Source: Rhizobium leguminosarum bv. trifolii WSM2297
GTDB lineage: Bacteria; Pseudomonadota; Alphaproteobacteria; Rhizobiales; Rhizobiaceae
Direction: 5' to 3'
DNA: 64,000 bases
NCBI RefSeq assembly: GCF_000271845.1
Contig: NZ_JH719393.1
Coordinates: 1,890,442-1,954,441 of the forward strand
Made by a program: the position numbers and the translations under genes. Below, piece by piece: positions 62,703-64,000 of this stretch (its first letter is position 1; every line of letters starts with the position of its first letter). The notes beneath the pieces were generated by a model. It did not search any database. It worked only from the letters and a program-made list of their open reading frames with translations, and had not been told where the DNA came from.

Positions 62703-63704
62703 ATGGATCTTTCGACCGCCCCCAAGTCAGACGCTCTTGTCGATCTGCTCGAACGCGACCCCGGTCGCTTCGAGCCGGTGACGGCTTTTCGCGTCGCGCA
62801 GACGTCGGTGGAGGAAGGACGGCTCGATGTCGCCTCGCATGTCGGCGTCTCGCCGGCGCCGCTTGCGGTCAGCGGATTTAGCCGCAAGGCCGGCCGCGCC
62901 ACCGTGCGCAGTGCGCTTGCCGGTCTCATCGGTGCGCTCGGCTCCATGCCATCGACCTATAACGAACTCGTCATGCGCGAAGAGCGCAACCGGTCGCGGG
63001 CGCTGGCGGGCTTCTTCGATCTGTTCGGCGCGCGGATGGCGGAACTCTTCACCGACGCCTGCGAGAAATACCGAATCGCCCGGCGGCTGCGCTGGGGCGA
63101 CAGCTGGGCTAGCAACGCTTTCGTCACGACGCTGCTGTCGCTCACCGGCTTCGGCACCAAGCGGCTGGTCGAAAAAAGCGGCGTCGACGAAGAGCTGATC
63201 CTGCGTTTTTCGGGTTTCTTTGCCGCGCGCAACCGCAATGCCGTCAATCTCCGCGCCATGCTTGCCGAATTCAGCGGGCTGCCGGTGGAGATCGAATTGT
63301 TCCGCGGCCGCTGGCTGACCATTCCGGCGGAAGAGCGCAGCCGCATGGGCCAGCCGCAGGGCGTCCAGCTTGGCGTCAACGCGACGGCAGGTGCCGCCAT
63401 CCACGATTTCAGCGGCGGCTTCCGCATCGTCATCGGTCCGCTCGGTTTTGCCGACTACCTCCAGCTTGCGCCGGGCGGGCGCGCCATTACCGAGCTCTTC
63501 GCCCTGACGCGGCTTTATGTCGGCGCAGCACTCGAATTCGACATACAGGCGATCCTCAAGAAAGAGGACGTTCCCTTCTGCCAGCTCGGACAGGCGGGCG
63601 ATCCGCCGCGCCTGGGTTGGAACAGCTGGGCGAGGGTCGCGCCGGCGGCGAAAGACAGCGGCGATGCGGTGATCGTCGAGCGCCTGTCGGCCGAGATGCG
63701 GTGA
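62703..63704 (+). CDS. tssG: TssG baseplate wedge protein (ImpH)
   Basis: The 333-residue protein has the TssG pattern: LLERDPGRFEPVTAFRVAQ, the LRWGDSW segment and RFSGFFAARNRNAVNLRAML, and a C-terminal LGWNSW stretch. It forms the wedge with TssF and TssE. I start at 62703, which follows AAGGAAGG; a longer frame reaches back into tssF but is spurious. Confidence 0.95.
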   Translation: MDLSTAPKSDALVDLLERDPGRFEPVTAFRVAQTSVEEGRLDVASHVGVSPAPLAVSGFSRKAGRATVRSALAGLIGALGSMPSTYNELVMREERNRSRALAGFFDLFGARMAELFTDACEKYRIARRLRWGDSWASNAFVTTLLSLTGFGTKRLVEKSGVDEELILRFSGFFAARNRNAVNLRAMLAEFSGLPVEIELFRGRWLTIPAEERSRMGQPQGVQLGVNATAGAAIHDFSGGFRIVIGPLGFADYLQLAPGGRAITELFALTRLYVGAALEFDIQAILKKEDVPFCQLGQAGDPPRLGWNSWARVAPAAKDSGDAVIVERLSAEMR

Positions 63705-63714
63705 GGAGATGGGG

Positions 63715-64000
63715 ATGCGGCTCGAACTGAGAGAGATTACCAGTAACGTGGCACTGCCGGCCGGCCGCTCGAAATGGTTTTTCGAACGCGGCCGGCGCAC
63801 ACTCGGCCGGGCGCCCGATTGCGACTGGCAGCTGCCGGAGGACCAGCGCTCCGTCTCCAAGCTCCATTGCATCATCGAGCGCGATCGCGAGGGTTTCCTG
63901 TTGCGCGACCAAAGCGCAAACGGCTCCCGGGTCGATGGTGTCACCGTCCATGAAGGTGAGATCGCCAGGCTTTCCGACAGGTCGCGGCTGGAGATGGGCG
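63715..64000 (+). CDS. FHA-domain T6SS protein (ImpI/TagH), cut by the right edge
   Basis: The first 95 residues are an FHA domain: GRRTLGRAPDCDWQLPEDQR, the SVSKLHCIIE loop and SANGSRVDG, with the conserved Arg, Ser, His and Asn that bind phosphothreonine. AGGAG lies 6 nt before ATG 63715; the ATG at 63709 is too close to it. In A. tumefaciens the related Fha protein binds phosphorylated TssL after action of the PpkA kinase. The C-terminal half lies outside the window. Confidence 0.9.
   Translation, partial: MRLELREITSNVALPAGRSKWFFERGRRTLGRAPDCDWQLPEDQRSVSKLHCIIERDREGFLLRDQSANGSRVDGVTVHEGEIARLSDRSRLEMG

Noticed and set aside
1..64000. CRISPR arrays, rRNA, tRNA, complete insertion sequences
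   Set aside because: No regularly spaced repeats, no tRNA-like cloverleaf I could recognise, no transposase motifs and no terminal repeats with target duplications were seen.

Overview
The window looks like a replicon of a fast-growing rhizobium or agrobacterium (Rhizobium/Agrobacterium group). Its GC is high, its operons are tightly coupled by ATGA and TGATG overlaps, its betaine-demethylation and glutathione-dependent formaldehyde genes are of the rhizobial kind, and it carries an imp-type type VI secretion (T6SS) cluster laid out like those of R. leguminosarum and A. tumefaciens. This assignment rests on recalled gene order and protein motifs, not on a search. No rRNA, tRNA, CRISPR array or intact insertion sequence was seen.

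Region 1 (1-15.6 kb) is a methylated-osmolyte catabolic island. It holds a DddP-like M24 metalloenzyme (cut by the left edge), a DJ-1/AraC regulator of the GbdR type, the formaldehyde-to-formate trio (gfa, fghA, class III alcohol dehydrogenase), etfAB, two DMSP-lyase-family cupins (one lacking most metal ligands) and an N-methylproline demethylase-like flavoprotein. A 60-bp dyad separates these from a rightward operon of tetR, proC-like and a quaternary-amine ABC transporter. The likely logic is uptake of a betaine-type compound, oxidative demethylation feeding electrons to ETF, and disposal of the released formaldehyde through glutathione. 15.6-16.7 kb is gene-free with two perfect hairpins.

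Region 2 (16.7-22.4 kb) has an AraC regulator, an FdhF/YdeP molybdopterin oxidoreductase coupled to a small helical protein, and a membrane PAS-GGDEF diguanylate cyclase.

Region 3 (22.6-40.9 kb) encodes a route for lignin-type phenylpropanoids in two blocks. Block A has feruloyl-CoA synthetase, hydroxycinnamoyl-CoA hydratase-lyase, an alcohol dehydrogenase and coniferyl aldehyde dehydrogenase, with a divergent MarR regulator and a palindromic operator. Block B has an AraC regulator facing an operon of two paralogous vanillin-type aldehyde dehydrogenases bracketing a HAAT/Liv-type ABC transporter and a CalA-like coniferyl alcohol dehydrogenase. Between the blocks lie a DUF5939 class III nucleotide cyclase and an ArsR/AHSA1 pair.

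Region 4 (40.9-64 kb) is the T6SS. The rightward operon tssA-B-C-C2-tagJ-tssE-F-G-fha runs off the right edge. The leftward operon is clpV, hcp, an unknown gene, vgrG, a DUF4123 adaptor, a Tde-like (Ntox15, HxxD) DNase effector and its GAD/DUF1851 immunity protein, then PAAR. Further left is a decaying second effector module: a frameshifted DUF4123 gene, orphan immunity-like genes, a second PAAR and a second Tdi-like immunity gene, ending at a HAMP fragment of a chemoreceptor.
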